Shown here piece after piece: positions 1-5,996 of a DNA stretch of 8,761 bases. Location of the stretch: the NCBI GenBank assembly GCA_012271025.1, contig JAAXHF010000317.1:1-8761 (forward strand). The letters run 5' to 3'. The position numbers and the translations under genes are program-made. This DNA comes from Deltaproteobacteria bacterium (lineage in GTDB: Bacteria > Desulfobacterota_B > Binatia > Bin18). How positions within the stretch are numbered: the stretch's first letter is position 1; the number at the start of each line of letters is the position of its first letter. The notes beneath the pieces are model-generated. The model made no database searches, had not been told where the DNA came from, and saw only the letters and a list, made by a program, of their open reading frames with translations.

Positions 1-1
1 C

Positions 2-1135
2 ACCACCACCCTGATCGGTCAGGAGCCGCTGCCGCAGCTGTTTGATCAGGCCCTGCAGTGCGGGACCGGCCACTCGTGGTGCGATTTCAAGATCACCTGC
101 GTGGTCAATACCCTCGACCAGGTGGCCGACATTCCCGAAGTGGCCCACAAGGGCGGCGTGTCCTACAAATTTTTCACCGGCTACGCCGGTTCCCAGGCCG
201 AGGCCTTCGGCATGAACCCCGAGGGCATCACCCCGGCCTTCTTCCATCAGGCCTGCGAACAGCTGGCCCGCTGCGGGCCGCCAACCTTTGCCAAGATTCA
301 CGCCGAAGACCCCTATGTACGGGGCATCCTGATTGACCGCCTGCGGCAGACGGGCCGCGCCGACCAACTCACCGCCTGGGCCGAGTCCAGCCCGGCCTGG
401 GCCGAAAGCGTCCAGGTCTATACCTATGGCCTGATCGCCAACCAGCTGCGCGTGCCCCTCTATCCGGTTCACATCAGCGCCGCCCATACGGTCGAGACGG
501 TCAAGCAGCTGCGCAGCCAAGGTCTGAACGTCGTGGGCGAGACCGTGGCCTGCTTTCTCAACACCACCGCACCCGAGATGGACGCCAAAGGCATGGGCGG
601 CAAGGCCAAAATCCAGCCCCCGATTCGATTTGCAAGCGACCGGGAACGCCTGTGGCAGGGGCTGCAAGAGGGTAGCCTGTCGGTGGTCGGCACGGACAGC
701 CTGACCTACTCGGCGTCGTTCAAGACGGACGGGGACTTCTGGGACTGTCGGGTCGGCATCAACCTCCAGGTGGCCGATACCCTGCCCCTGATGTTCAACG
801 AGGGGATCAACACCGGACGGATCGATCTGGTCACGCTGGCCAAAGTCTTGTCCGAGAACGCCGCCAAGCTGTACGGCGTCTACCCCAAGAAGGGCGCGCT
901 GACCCTGGGCGCCGACGCCGATATCGTCGTCATTGATCCTGAGAAAGAAGCCGTGCTGGGCGTCGACCGCATGCGCTCGCGGGCGGATTACTCGCTGTGG
1001 GAGGGACGCCGGGTCAAGGGCATTCCGGTCATGACCTTTTTGCGGGGCGCCCTGGTCATGGAAAACGGCGAGATTGTGGGCCAGGCGCCGAGCGGGCGGT
1101 TTGTCAGCCAGGTGGTCCAGCCCCGCGGATTGTAA
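2..1135 (+). CDS. Dihydropyrimidinase/D-hydantoinase-type cyclic amidohydrolase (5' end missing)
   Basis: A partial gene open from the first complete codon; 377 residues are visible. Enzymes of this family hydrolyse cyclic amides (hydantoins, dihydropyrimidines) to N-carbamoyl amino acids in the cytoplasm, using two metals bridged by a carboxylated lysine. Seen here, numbering from the first visible codon: GVSYKFFTGYAG with the candidate carboxylated Lys56, KIHAED with metal ligand His100, YPVHIS with His157, and VGTDS with the catalytic Asp232. The tail has the usual PKKG-(x)n-GADADIVVID composite-domain signature. By comparison with D-hydantoinase (Lys150), roughly 90-100 residues are missing, including the first HxH metal pair. 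The Asp is followed by Ser where classical hydantoinases have His, so the substrate may differ. It is followed after 20 nt by a cupin and then a carbamoyl-type amidase, consistent with a ring-opening role. The family call is firm; the substrate is unknown. Confidence 0.87.
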   Translation, partial: TTTLIGQEPLPQLFDQALQCGTGHSWCDFKITCVVNTLDQVADIPEVAHKGGVSYKFFTGYAGSQAEAFGMNPEGITPAFFHQACEQLARCGPPTFAKIHAEDPYVRGILIDRLRQTGRADQLTAWAESSPAWAESVQVYTYGLIANQLRVPLYPVHISAAHTVETVKQLRSQGLNVVGETVACFLNTTAPEMDAKGMGGKAKIQPPIRFASDRERLWQGLQEGSLSVVGTDSLTYSASFKTDGDFWDCRVGINLQVADTLPLMFNEGINTGRIDLVTLAKVLSENAAKLYGVYPKKGALTLGADADIVVIDPEKEAVLGVDRMRSRADYSLWEGRRVKGIPVMTFLRGALVMENGEIVGQAPSGRFVSQVVQPRGL

Positions 1136-1155
1136 GCTTCGGAGAGAGCACAGCC

Positions 1156-1485
1156 ATGGACAGCGTCAAACACGTAGCAGCCCAGGTCGCGTTTGCGGCC
1201 GAGAAGATGAACAAGGTCAACCTGTTTACCACCGAGCGGATGTTTTGCGACGTGTACTGCTTTGAGCCCGGCCAGGAGCAGACGCCCCACACCCACACCG
1301 GCTCGGACAAGGTCTATTACGTGCTCGAAGGCAGCGGCCGCGTCCAGCTCGGCAGTGAAACCAGAGACATCGGTCCGGGCGAGATCGCGCTCGCCCCGTC
1401 CGGCTCCGAGCACGGCTTCCACAACCCCGGCCCGGGCCGGCTGACCGTCCTGGTTTTCATGGCTCCCAAACCCCAGCGGAAATGA
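1156..1485 (+). CDS. Small single-domain cupin protein
   Basis: A 109-residue single cupin barrel. The first cupin motif is at about residues 39-60 (GQEQTPHTHTGSDKVYYVLEG): His45 and His47 are present, but the Glu usually four residues after the second His is Lys52 here. The second motif is intact at 75-90 (GEIALAP..., with Pro81, Gly83, His86 and Asn90). Three His therefore remain as possible metal ligands. The ATG at 1156 lies about 9 nt after GGAGAG (1141-1146). A longer reading from 997 would overlap the upstream gene and add non-cupin sequence, so I rejected it. Its place between the hydantoinase-type and amidase-type genes suggests an accessory, isomerase or sensor role in the same pathway. 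Small cupins are too diverse to name a reaction. Confidence 0.85.
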   Translation: MDSVKHVAAQVAFAAEKMNKVNLFTTERMFCDVYCFEPGQEQTPHTHTGSDKVYYVLEGSGRVQLGSETRDIGPGEIALAPSGSEHGFHNPGPGRLTVLVFMAPKPQRK

Positions 1486-1494
1486 GAAGCAGCC

Positions 1495-2127
1495 ATGCCA
1501 CAGGACAAACACGCCATCTACCAGCGCGCCCAGCTCGGCCATACCCTCGGCTACGGCAAAAAGCCGGCCCTGGTCGTGGTCGATTTGCAGCTGGGGTTCA
1601 CCGCCCCGGAACAGTCGCCCCTGGCCGGCAATCTTGACGCCGAGGTGGCGGCCACAAACCAACTCATTGCGGCCGCCCGAGCCAAAGCCGTACCGATCAT
1701 CTTTACTGTGGTCGGCTACGACCCCCACCGCCAGGACGACGCCGGTTTGTGGCCGGAAAAAGTGCCGTCGCTGCGCCTGCTGACCCTGGGCAGCACGCTG
1801 GTCGAACTCGACCCGCGCCTCGACCGCCGGGACCACGACCTGCTGATCGTCAAGAAGTACGCCTCGGGCTTCTTCGGCACCTACCTGGCCTCGACCCTGA
1901 CCATGAAGGGCGTCGATACCCTGATTGTCACCGGCTGCACGACCAGCGGCTGTGTGCGGGCAACGGTGATGGACGCCCTGGCCAACGGCTTCCGTCCCAT
2001 CGTGCCGCTCGAAGCCATCGGCGACCGCGCCGAGGAGCCGCACGAGGCCAACGTGTTTGATATCGGGGCCAAATACGGCGATGTGGTCCGCGCCAGCGAG
2101 GTGATCGCCTACCTGGAGCGGCTGTAG
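1495..2127 (+). CDS. Isochorismatase-superfamily cysteine hydrolase, N-carbamoylsarcosine amidase type
   Basis: A 210-residue protein of the usual length for the family. The catalytic triad of this superfamily is visible: Asp30 in VVVDLQLGFT, Lys120 in IVKKYASGFFGT, and Cys153 in TGCTTSGCVRATVMDA. The TTSGCVRAT signature and the SGFFGT segment are typical of N-carbamoylsarcosine amidohydrolase and its relatives, which release ammonia and CO2 from N-carbamoyl or amide substrates. It starts 9 nt after the cupin stop with only a weak GAGAAG ahead of the ATG, which suggests translational coupling. Downstream of a hydantoinase-type enzyme, a carbamoyl-amino-acid hydrolase role is the natural inference: the ring is opened, then the carbamoyl group is removed. 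Alternatives in the same fold include maleamate, ureidoacrylate and other small-amide hydrolases. Sequence alone does not decide between them. Confidence 0.85.
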   Translation: MPQDKHAIYQRAQLGHTLGYGKKPALVVVDLQLGFTAPEQSPLAGNLDAEVAATNQLIAAARAKAVPIIFTVVGYDPHRQDDAGLWPEKVPSLRLLTLGSTLVELDPRLDRRDHDLLIVKKYASGFFGTYLASTLTMKGVDTLIVTGCTTSGCVRATVMDALANGFRPIVPLEAIGDRAEEPHEANVFDIGAKYGDVVRASEVIAYLERL

Positions 2128-2154
2128 CCCGCGCTTGCCTCGGATCTGCACATC

Positions 2155-2188
2155 TGACTTTTGCTCTTTGACTTTTGCCCTGTGACTT
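2155..2188 (+). repeat. 14-bp-period direct repeat (TGACTT core, three copies)
   Basis: TGACTTTTGC occurs at 2155-2164 and again at 2169-2178, and a third TGACTT follows at 2183-2188. The starts are exactly 14 bp apart. The array lies between the amidase stop and the cyclophilin operon. It could be a set of regulator half-sites or simple duplication; no function is shown. Confidence 0.5.
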
Positions 2189-2215
2189 CAAAACCGAGCC
2201 CGGCCCGTCAGGGTC

Positions 2216-2251
2216 TTTTCTTCCCCCCCCGGCTGAGATACAAGAAGCCCC
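2216..2251 (+). promoter_or_regulatory. Promoter-like element upstream of the cyclophilin operon
   Basis: TTCC (2221-2224), 12 bp, then GATACAAGAAGCCCC (2237-2251). The same arrangement with identical 12-bp spacing occurs at 5297-5327 before the nitroreductase gene. GATACA/TACAAG could serve as an extended -10 and the T/C-rich block as a poor -35. A run of eight C (2223-2230) overlaps the TTCC and spacer here. The call rests on recurrence, not on consensus match. Confidence 0.4.
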
Positions 2252-2281
2252 GAACTGCGAACGCGAGAGGGGAACCACAGT

Positions 2282-2881
2282 ATGCGGAGTGTTGCCTGCA
2301 TCATCGCTCTGACCGGCGCTCTACTCATCACCTTGCCGGCCTGTTCCGAGGCCGATCCACCGGGCGGACCGGTCGTCGTCCTGTCCACCTCGATGGGCGA
2401 GATCAGGATCGGCCTGTACGAAAAAGAGGCGCCCGAGACGGTGCAAAACTTTTTGGGCTATGTCAACGACGGCTTCTTTGACGGCACAATCTTCCACCGG
2501 GTGATTCCCAATTTCATGATCCAGGGCGGTGGCTTCACCCCGGACATGCAACAGAAACAGACCAAGCGGCCGATCAGAAACGAGGCCGACAACGGCCTCC
2601 AGAACGACGAGGGAACGGTCGCCATGGCGCGCACCAACGCCATCCATTCGGCGACCTCCCAGTTTTTCATCAACGTCACCCGCAATTCCTTTCTGGATCA
2701 CCAGGGCCAGGCCAATTTCGGCTATTGCGTGTTTGGCCGGGTGATTGAGGGTCTCGATGTGGTCAAACAGATCGAAGGCGTCCAGACCGGACGCCACGGC
2801 ATGTACGATGACGTGCCCCTGGAGCCGATTGTGATTCAGTCTGCCACAGTCGATGCAGCAGCCGAACCGGCCGACGGCTAG
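2282..2881 (+). CDS. Cyclophilin-type peptidyl-prolyl isomerase, predicted lipoprotein
   Basis: A 199-residue cyclophilin with an export signal. Residues 1-21 form a short basic n-region, a hydrophobic core and a lipobox LPAC with Cys21. Ser at +2 gives no inner-membrane retention signal, so outer-membrane anchoring facing the periplasm is likely. The cyclophilin domain covers about 31-188: the catalytic FHRV with Arg73, FMIQGGGFT (76-85), TVAMART (112-118), SQFFIN (126-131) and FGYCVFGRVIEG (146-157). These are the bacterial PpiA/PpiB signatures. The enzyme speeds cis-trans isomerisation of X-Pro bonds and should help fold exported proteins. A GAGAGGGGAA stretch lies just before the ATG at 2282. 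It is the first gene of a cyclophilin pair; the second copy starts 31 nt after this stop. I give no gene symbol because ppiA and ppiB are not separable for this pair. Confidence 0.92.
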   Translation: MRSVACIIALTGALLITLPACSEADPPGGPVVVLSTSMGEIRIGLYEKEAPETVQNFLGYVNDGFFDGTIFHRVIPNFMIQGGGFTPDMQQKQTKRPIRNEADNGLQNDEGTVAMARTNAIHSATSQFFINVTRNSFLDHQGQANFGYCVFGRVIEGLDVVKQIEGVQTGRHGMYDDVPLEPIVIQSATVDAAAEPADG

Positions 2882-2900
2882 GGCCGCCGACCGCACACAA

Positions 2901-2907
2901 AAGGAGG
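2901..2907 (+). promoter_or_regulatory. Ribosome binding site supporting a GTG start at 2912
   Basis: AAGGAGG at 2901-2907, extended by another AGG, ends only 1-4 nt before the GTG at 2912. This is short spacing but a very strong Shine-Dalgarno. No ATG lies near it in frame, and homology to the upstream copy begins right at this GTG, which fixes the start. Confidence 0.7.
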
Positions 2908-2911
2908 AGGT

Positions 2912-3406
2912 GTGGTACTCCTGTCAACCTCACTGGGCGAGATCAAGATCGACTTGTACGACAAGGAAGCCCCCGAGACTGTCAGCAACTTCTTGGGCTA
3001 TGTCAACGACGGGTTCTTCGACGGCACGATTTTTCATCGGGTGATTGCCGGCTTCATGATCCAGGGCGGCGGCTTTACCCCGGACATGCAGCAGAAGAGC
3101 ACCAAGCCACCCATCAAGAACGAGGCCGCCAACGGCCTCAAAAACGAACTTGGCACGATTGCCATGGCCCGCACCAATGTGGTGGATTCGGCTACCTCGC
3201 AGTTCTTCATCAACGTCAAAGACAACGACTTTCTGAACCACCAGGGCCAGGCCAACTTCGGCTACTGCGTGTTCGGCAAAGTGGTCGAGGGCCTTGACGT
3301 GGTGCACCAGATTGAGGCGGTGGCCACCGGGCGTAGCGGCATGCACGACGACGTGCCCGTCACGCCGGTGGTGATTCAGTCGGCCAAAGAAGTCGCAGCC
3401 GAATAG
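2912..3406 (+). CDS. Cyclophilin-type peptidyl-prolyl isomerase, cytoplasmic form
   Basis: A 164-residue minimal cyclophilin starting at GTG, without any signal peptide, so it is predicted cytoplasmic. All family motifs are present: FHRV with catalytic Arg43, FMIQGGGFT (48-56), TIAMART (82-88), SQFFIN (96-101) and [12 protein letters not shown] (116-127). By hand alignment it is about 79% identical to the domain of the preceding lipoprotein cyclophilin, with no gap over some 155 residues, so it arose by tandem duplication. The length fits PpiB-type enzymes. It is followed 16 nt later by the exported split-barrel gene, so the three genes probably form one transcript. The pair would place nearly the same enzyme on both sides of the inner membrane. 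The reading frame is the same as that of the upstream gene, interrupted only by that gene's TAG. Confidence 0.92.
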   Translation: MVLLSTSLGEIKIDLYDKEAPETVSNFLGYVNDGFFDGTIFHRVIAGFMIQGGGFTPDMQQKSTKPPIKNEAANGLKNELGTIAMARTNVVDSATSQFFINVKDNDFLNHQGQANFGYCVFGKVVEGLDVVHQIEAVATGRSGMHDDVPVTPVVIQSAKEVAAE

Positions 3407-3422
3407 CGGCAGGAGGAAGACC

Positions 3423-3899
3423 ATGCGACATATATGGGCAAGCGCAGTCCTGGCAGGTAGCCTTCTCACCCTCAGCGGTCTGCTGCTCGTGTCTCAGCCG
3501 GTGTCCGCGGTCGAACTCTCGGCCGAGCTTGAGCAGGCTCTCACCACCAGCAGATATGCCTATATTGCGACCGAGCGGAAGAGCGGCGACTTGGGCAGCC
3601 CGGCCGAGATCTGGTACATGTACCACGACGGAGCAGTGTGGGTCGGGACGCCCAAGACGACCTACCGGGCCAGACGGATCGAGGCTGGCCGCACCAAGGC
3701 CAGGGTCGCCCTGGGCAGCCCTGACGGTCCGGCCTTTGACGCCAGCGGCTCAATCGTCAACGATGCCGAGCTGACCGATCTCTTGTTTGAGCGCCTGGCT
3801 CAAAAATACCCCAGCGGCTGGAAGTCGTTCGAGAGCGGCTTCCGGTCGGGCTTTGCCGACGGCTCGCGGGTGCTCATCAAATACCAGCCGGCCGACTAA
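3423..3899 (+). CDS. Exported PNPOx-like FMN-binding split-barrel protein
   Basis: A 158-residue protein. Residues 1-29 look like a Sec signal peptide: basic start, hydrophobic stretch 6-23, and a VSA cleavage motif ending at Ala29. No twin arginine is present. The mature part resembles the pyridoxamine 5'-phosphate oxidase-like split barrel: a strand YAYIATERKSGD (45-56), IWYMYHDGAVWVGT (63-76), then RARRIEAGRTKARVALG (82-98), the usual helix and strand around the flavin phosphate site. Such proteins bind FMN, F420 or heme, but cofactor and reaction cannot be told here. AGGAGG (3411-3416) sits 6 nt before the ATG. It is the last gene before a terminator and probably co-transcribed with the cyclophilins. 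The fold assignment is moderate and the function unknown. Confidence 0.72.
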   Translation: MRHIWASAVLAGSLLTLSGLLLVSQPVSAVELSAELEQALTTSRYAYIATERKSGDLGSPAEIWYMYHDGAVWVGTPKTTYRARRIEAGRTKARVALGSPDGPAFDASGSIVNDAELTDLLFERLAQKYPSGWKSFESGFRSGFADGSRVLIKYQPAD

Positions 3900-3905
3900 A
3901 GAGCC

Positions 3906-3930
3906 GGCGGGGTACTCCTCCGCCCTTTTT
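3906..3930 (+). terminator. Rho-independent terminator after the cyclophilin operon
   Basis: GGCGGGG (3906-3912) pairs with TCCGCC plus one flanking base (3918-3924), giving a 7-bp stem with one G-T pair and a 5-nt loop TACTC. A C and then five T (3926-3930) follow. It starts 7 nt after the stop of the split-barrel gene and separates it from the transporter gene. Confidence 0.75.
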
Positions 3931-3958
3931 GCCGCCCATCTGTACAGCCGGACGGGCC

Positions 3959-3971
3959 GAGAGGGACACGC
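3959..3971 (+). promoter_or_regulatory. Ribosome binding region of the NSS transporter gene
   Basis: GAGAGGGACACGC lies directly before the ATG at 3972. GAGAGG is the Shine-Dalgarno with 7-nt spacing. The same 13 bases precede the metal ATPase start at 8369. No convincing -35/-10 pair was found between the terminator and this start. Confidence 0.55.
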
Positions 3972-5282
3972 ATGGCGCAGGCACGCGGGCACTGGTCCGG
4001 CTCATATGGCTTTATCCTGGCCGCGATCGGCTCGGCGGTCGGGCTCGGCAACATCTGGCGCTTCTCGTTCGTTGCCGGCCAGAACGGCGGCGCGGCCTTT
4101 GTTCTGGACTACCTGGGCTGTGTGCTGGCCGTCGGCATTCCGGTCATGCTGGCCGAATTTCTGATCGGCCGCCACACGCAGCGTAATGTTGTCGGCAGCT
4201 TTCAAGCCCTGCGGCCGGGTTCGGCCTGGGCCTGGACCGGCTGGCTGCCGGCGGCGGCGTCCTTTGTGGTGCTGTCCTACTACGCCGTGGTCGGCGGCTG
4301 GGTGCTCCACTACATCGCCCTGTCCCTCACCAACAGCTTCGCCGGGCAGTCGGCCGAGACTATCAGCGGTCTGTTCACCGACCTCACCACCAGCGGCCTG
4401 AGCCAGCTGGGCTGGCACGCCGTTTTCATGCTGGCAACGGTTGTGGTTGTCGTGCGCGGCGTGGCGGGCGGTCTGGAGCGCGGCAACAAGATCATGATGC
4501 CGCTGTTGTTCGTCATGCTGTGCGGGCTGCTGGTGTATGCCGTGCAAACGGACGGGGCACGGGCCGGCATCGCCTTTCTGCTGAGTCCGCGCTGGGATCA
4601 GCTGACCGCCCGGTCGGTGCTGGAGGCCATGGGTCAGGCGTTTTTTTCGCTCAGTATCGCGGGCGGGATCATGGTCACTTACGGCAGCTATATGCGAAAA
4701 GAAACCGACCTCGTCCGTCCCGCCTTTTATATTGCGGGCGGCGACACGCTGGTCGCCCTGCTGTCCGGCCTGATGATTTTTCCGCTCGTGTTCACCTTTC
4801 AGCTGGAGCCGACCGCCGGGCCGGGGTTGATCTTCCAGACCCTGCCGACGGCGTTTGCCCAGCTGCCGGCCGGACAGCTGCTGGCCCTGGTCTTTTTTGT
4901 GCTGCTGAGCTTTGCCGCCCTCAGCTCGGCCATCTCCGTGCTTGAGGCTGTGGTCGCCTACGGTATTGACGAGCAGGGCTGGAGCCGGAGCCGGGCGACC
5001 TGGCTCGTCGGCGGGGTGATTTTCCTGTGCGGCATTCCCTCAGACCTGAGCGCCGGGTTCTTTGGCATGGCCGACCGCATTGTCACCAACTACATGCTGC
5101 CGACGGGCGGCCTGCTGATCGCGATCTTCACCGGCTGGGTCCTCAGCCAGACCGTGCGCCGCCAGGAGTTCATGGCCGGGGGGATGAGCCAGCGCCTGTA
5201 CAGCGGCTGGCTGTTTCTGATTCGCTATGTGGCACCGATTGCCATAGCCACCATTCTGGCCCAGTCGCTGCACCTGTTCTGA
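3972..5282 (+). CDS. Sodium-dependent symporter of the NSS (SNF) family, LeuT/MhsT type
   Basis: A 436-residue membrane protein. Helix 1 carries the family hallmark AAIGSAVGLGNIWRF (17-31) with Asn27 and Arg30, followed by NGGAAFVLDYL (38-48). Helix 3 has SYYAVVGGW (102-110) with the substrate-site tyrosine. Helix 6 has FFSLSIAGGIMVTYGSY (224-240), and helix 8 has ALSSAIS (316-322), which keeps the small and hydroxyl residues of the Na2 site (Ser318, Ser319). The length and the end just after helix 11 fit bacterial NSS members such as MhsT and TnaT, which lack helix 12. The likely job is Na+-coupled uptake of an amino acid or a related amine across the inner membrane. The substrate cannot be read off. 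It is flanked by a terminator upstream and a separate promoter-like element downstream, so it may be a single-gene unit. Confidence 0.93.
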   Translation: MAQARGHWSGSYGFILAAIGSAVGLGNIWRFSFVAGQNGGAAFVLDYLGCVLAVGIPVMLAEFLIGRHTQRNVVGSFQALRPGSAWAWTGWLPAAASFVVLSYYAVVGGWVLHYIALSLTNSFAGQSAETISGLFTDLTTSGLSQLGWHAVFMLATVVVVVRGVAGGLERGNKIMMPLLFVMLCGLLVYAVQTDGARAGIAFLLSPRWDQLTARSVLEAMGQAFFSLSIAGGIMVTYGSYMRKETDLVRPAFYIAGGDTLVALLSGLMIFPLVFTFQLEPTAGPGLIFQTLPTAFAQLPAGQLLALVFFVLLSFAALSSAISVLEAVVAYGIDEQGWSRSRATWLVGGVIFLCGIPSDLSAGFFGMADRIVTNYMLPTGGLLIAIFTGWVLSQTVRRQEFMAGGMSQRLYSGWLFLIRYVAPIAIATILAQSLHLF

Positions 5283-5296
5283 GGTCGGCAATTCCT

Positions 5297-5327
5297 TTCC
5301 GCCGTCCCGCGTGATACAAGCAGCCCC
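5297..5327 (+). promoter_or_regulatory. Promoter-like element upstream of the nitroreductase gene
   Basis: TTCC (5297-5300), 12 bp, then GATACAAGCAGCCCC (5313-5327). The 15-mer matches that at 2237-2251 in 14 of 15 positions and keeps the same distance to the upstream TTCC. It ends 15 nt before the ATG at 5343, so a transcript starting just after it would have a very short leader containing AGGAGG (5330-5335). Confidence 0.4.
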
Positions 5328-5342
5328 ACAGGAGGACCTTGT

Positions 5343-5984
5343 ATGGCGGACGACATTGGGCTGTTTGAAGCCCTGCACACCATGCGGGCGATGCGCCGCT
5401 TGAAACCCGACCCGGTGCCCGATGCCCTGATCCGACGGATTATCGCCGCCGGGCTCGGCGCTCCCAGCGGGGGCGATGTCCAGCACTGGCGGTTCATTGT
5501 GGTCAAGGATGCGGCCATCAAACAGCAGCTCCAGGCCGTGTACAAAAAGGCGCTCGACCAGGTGTTGGCGCGCTACGAGTCCAATCCGCCCCCGCCCGGC
5601 AAAACCGAGCAGCAAAAACAGCGCATGCTGAGAGCGGTCGTCTATCTGACCGAGCACTTCCACGAGGCGCCGGTGCTGATTGTCGGCTGTCTGGTGGGCG
5701 ACTTTGCCGCGTCCATCGGTCTGCCGAAGATGTCGGGCGCGTCCATCTATCCGGCCATCCAGAACATGCTGTTGGCCGCCCGCGGCCTCGGCCTGGGCGC
5801 CACCCTGACGACGCGCCATCTGCTGTATGAAGACGAGGTCAAGCGCATCCTGGAACTGCCCGACAACGCCGAGACGTTTGCCATCCTGCCGGTCGGCTAT
5901 CCCGTCGGCAAGTTCGGGCCGGTATCGCGGCTGGGGCTCGAAGAGGTCACGTTTCAGGATCGCTGGGGCACGCCCTACTCCTAG
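5343..5984 (+). CDS. Nitroreductase-family FMN oxidoreductase
   Basis: A 213-residue soluble protein of standard nitroreductase length. The N-terminal MRAMRRLKPDPVP (14-26) is the arginine cluster that holds the FMN phosphate. APSGGDVQHWRFIVV (40-54) matches the second FMN contact, normally APSGxNxQPWxF. GASIYPAIQNMLLAARGLGLGA (132-153) is the long central helix with flavin contacts, and ILPVGYPVGKFGPVSR (181-196) is the C-terminal signature. These enzymes reduce nitro groups, enones, quinones or other substrates with NAD(P)H as homodimers in the cytoplasm. Substrate choice varies widely and is not decided here. AGGAGG at 5330-5335 is 7 nt before the ATG. The next gene starts 12 nt after its stop, so the two are probably co-transcribed. 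Confidence 0.9.
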   Translation: MADDIGLFEALHTMRAMRRLKPDPVPDALIRRIIAAGLGAPSGGDVQHWRFIVVKDAAIKQQLQAVYKKALDQVLARYESNPPPPGKTEQQKQRMLRAVVYLTEHFHEAPVLIVGCLVGDFAASIGLPKMSGASIYPAIQNMLLAARGLGLGATLTTRHLLYEDEVKRILELPDNAETFAILPVGYPVGKFGPVSRLGLEEVTFQDRWGTPYS

Positions 5985-5996
5985 AGCGGACAGACC

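Noticed and set aside
997..1155. A longer start for the cupin, beginning inside the hydantoinase gene.
   Set aside because: The added residues are out-of-frame translation of the upstream gene, and the ATG at 1156 has its own ribosome site.
988..2151. A 387-codon open frame on the - strand opposite the cupin and amidase genes.
   Set aside because: The genes on the + strand have intact catalytic motifs and ribosome sites; the antisense reading is compositionally biased and has no domain.
2199..2219. A possible terminator after the amidase gene (CCC-GTCA-GGG followed by CTTTT).
   Set aside because: The stem is only three to four base pairs, too weak to call an intrinsic terminator.
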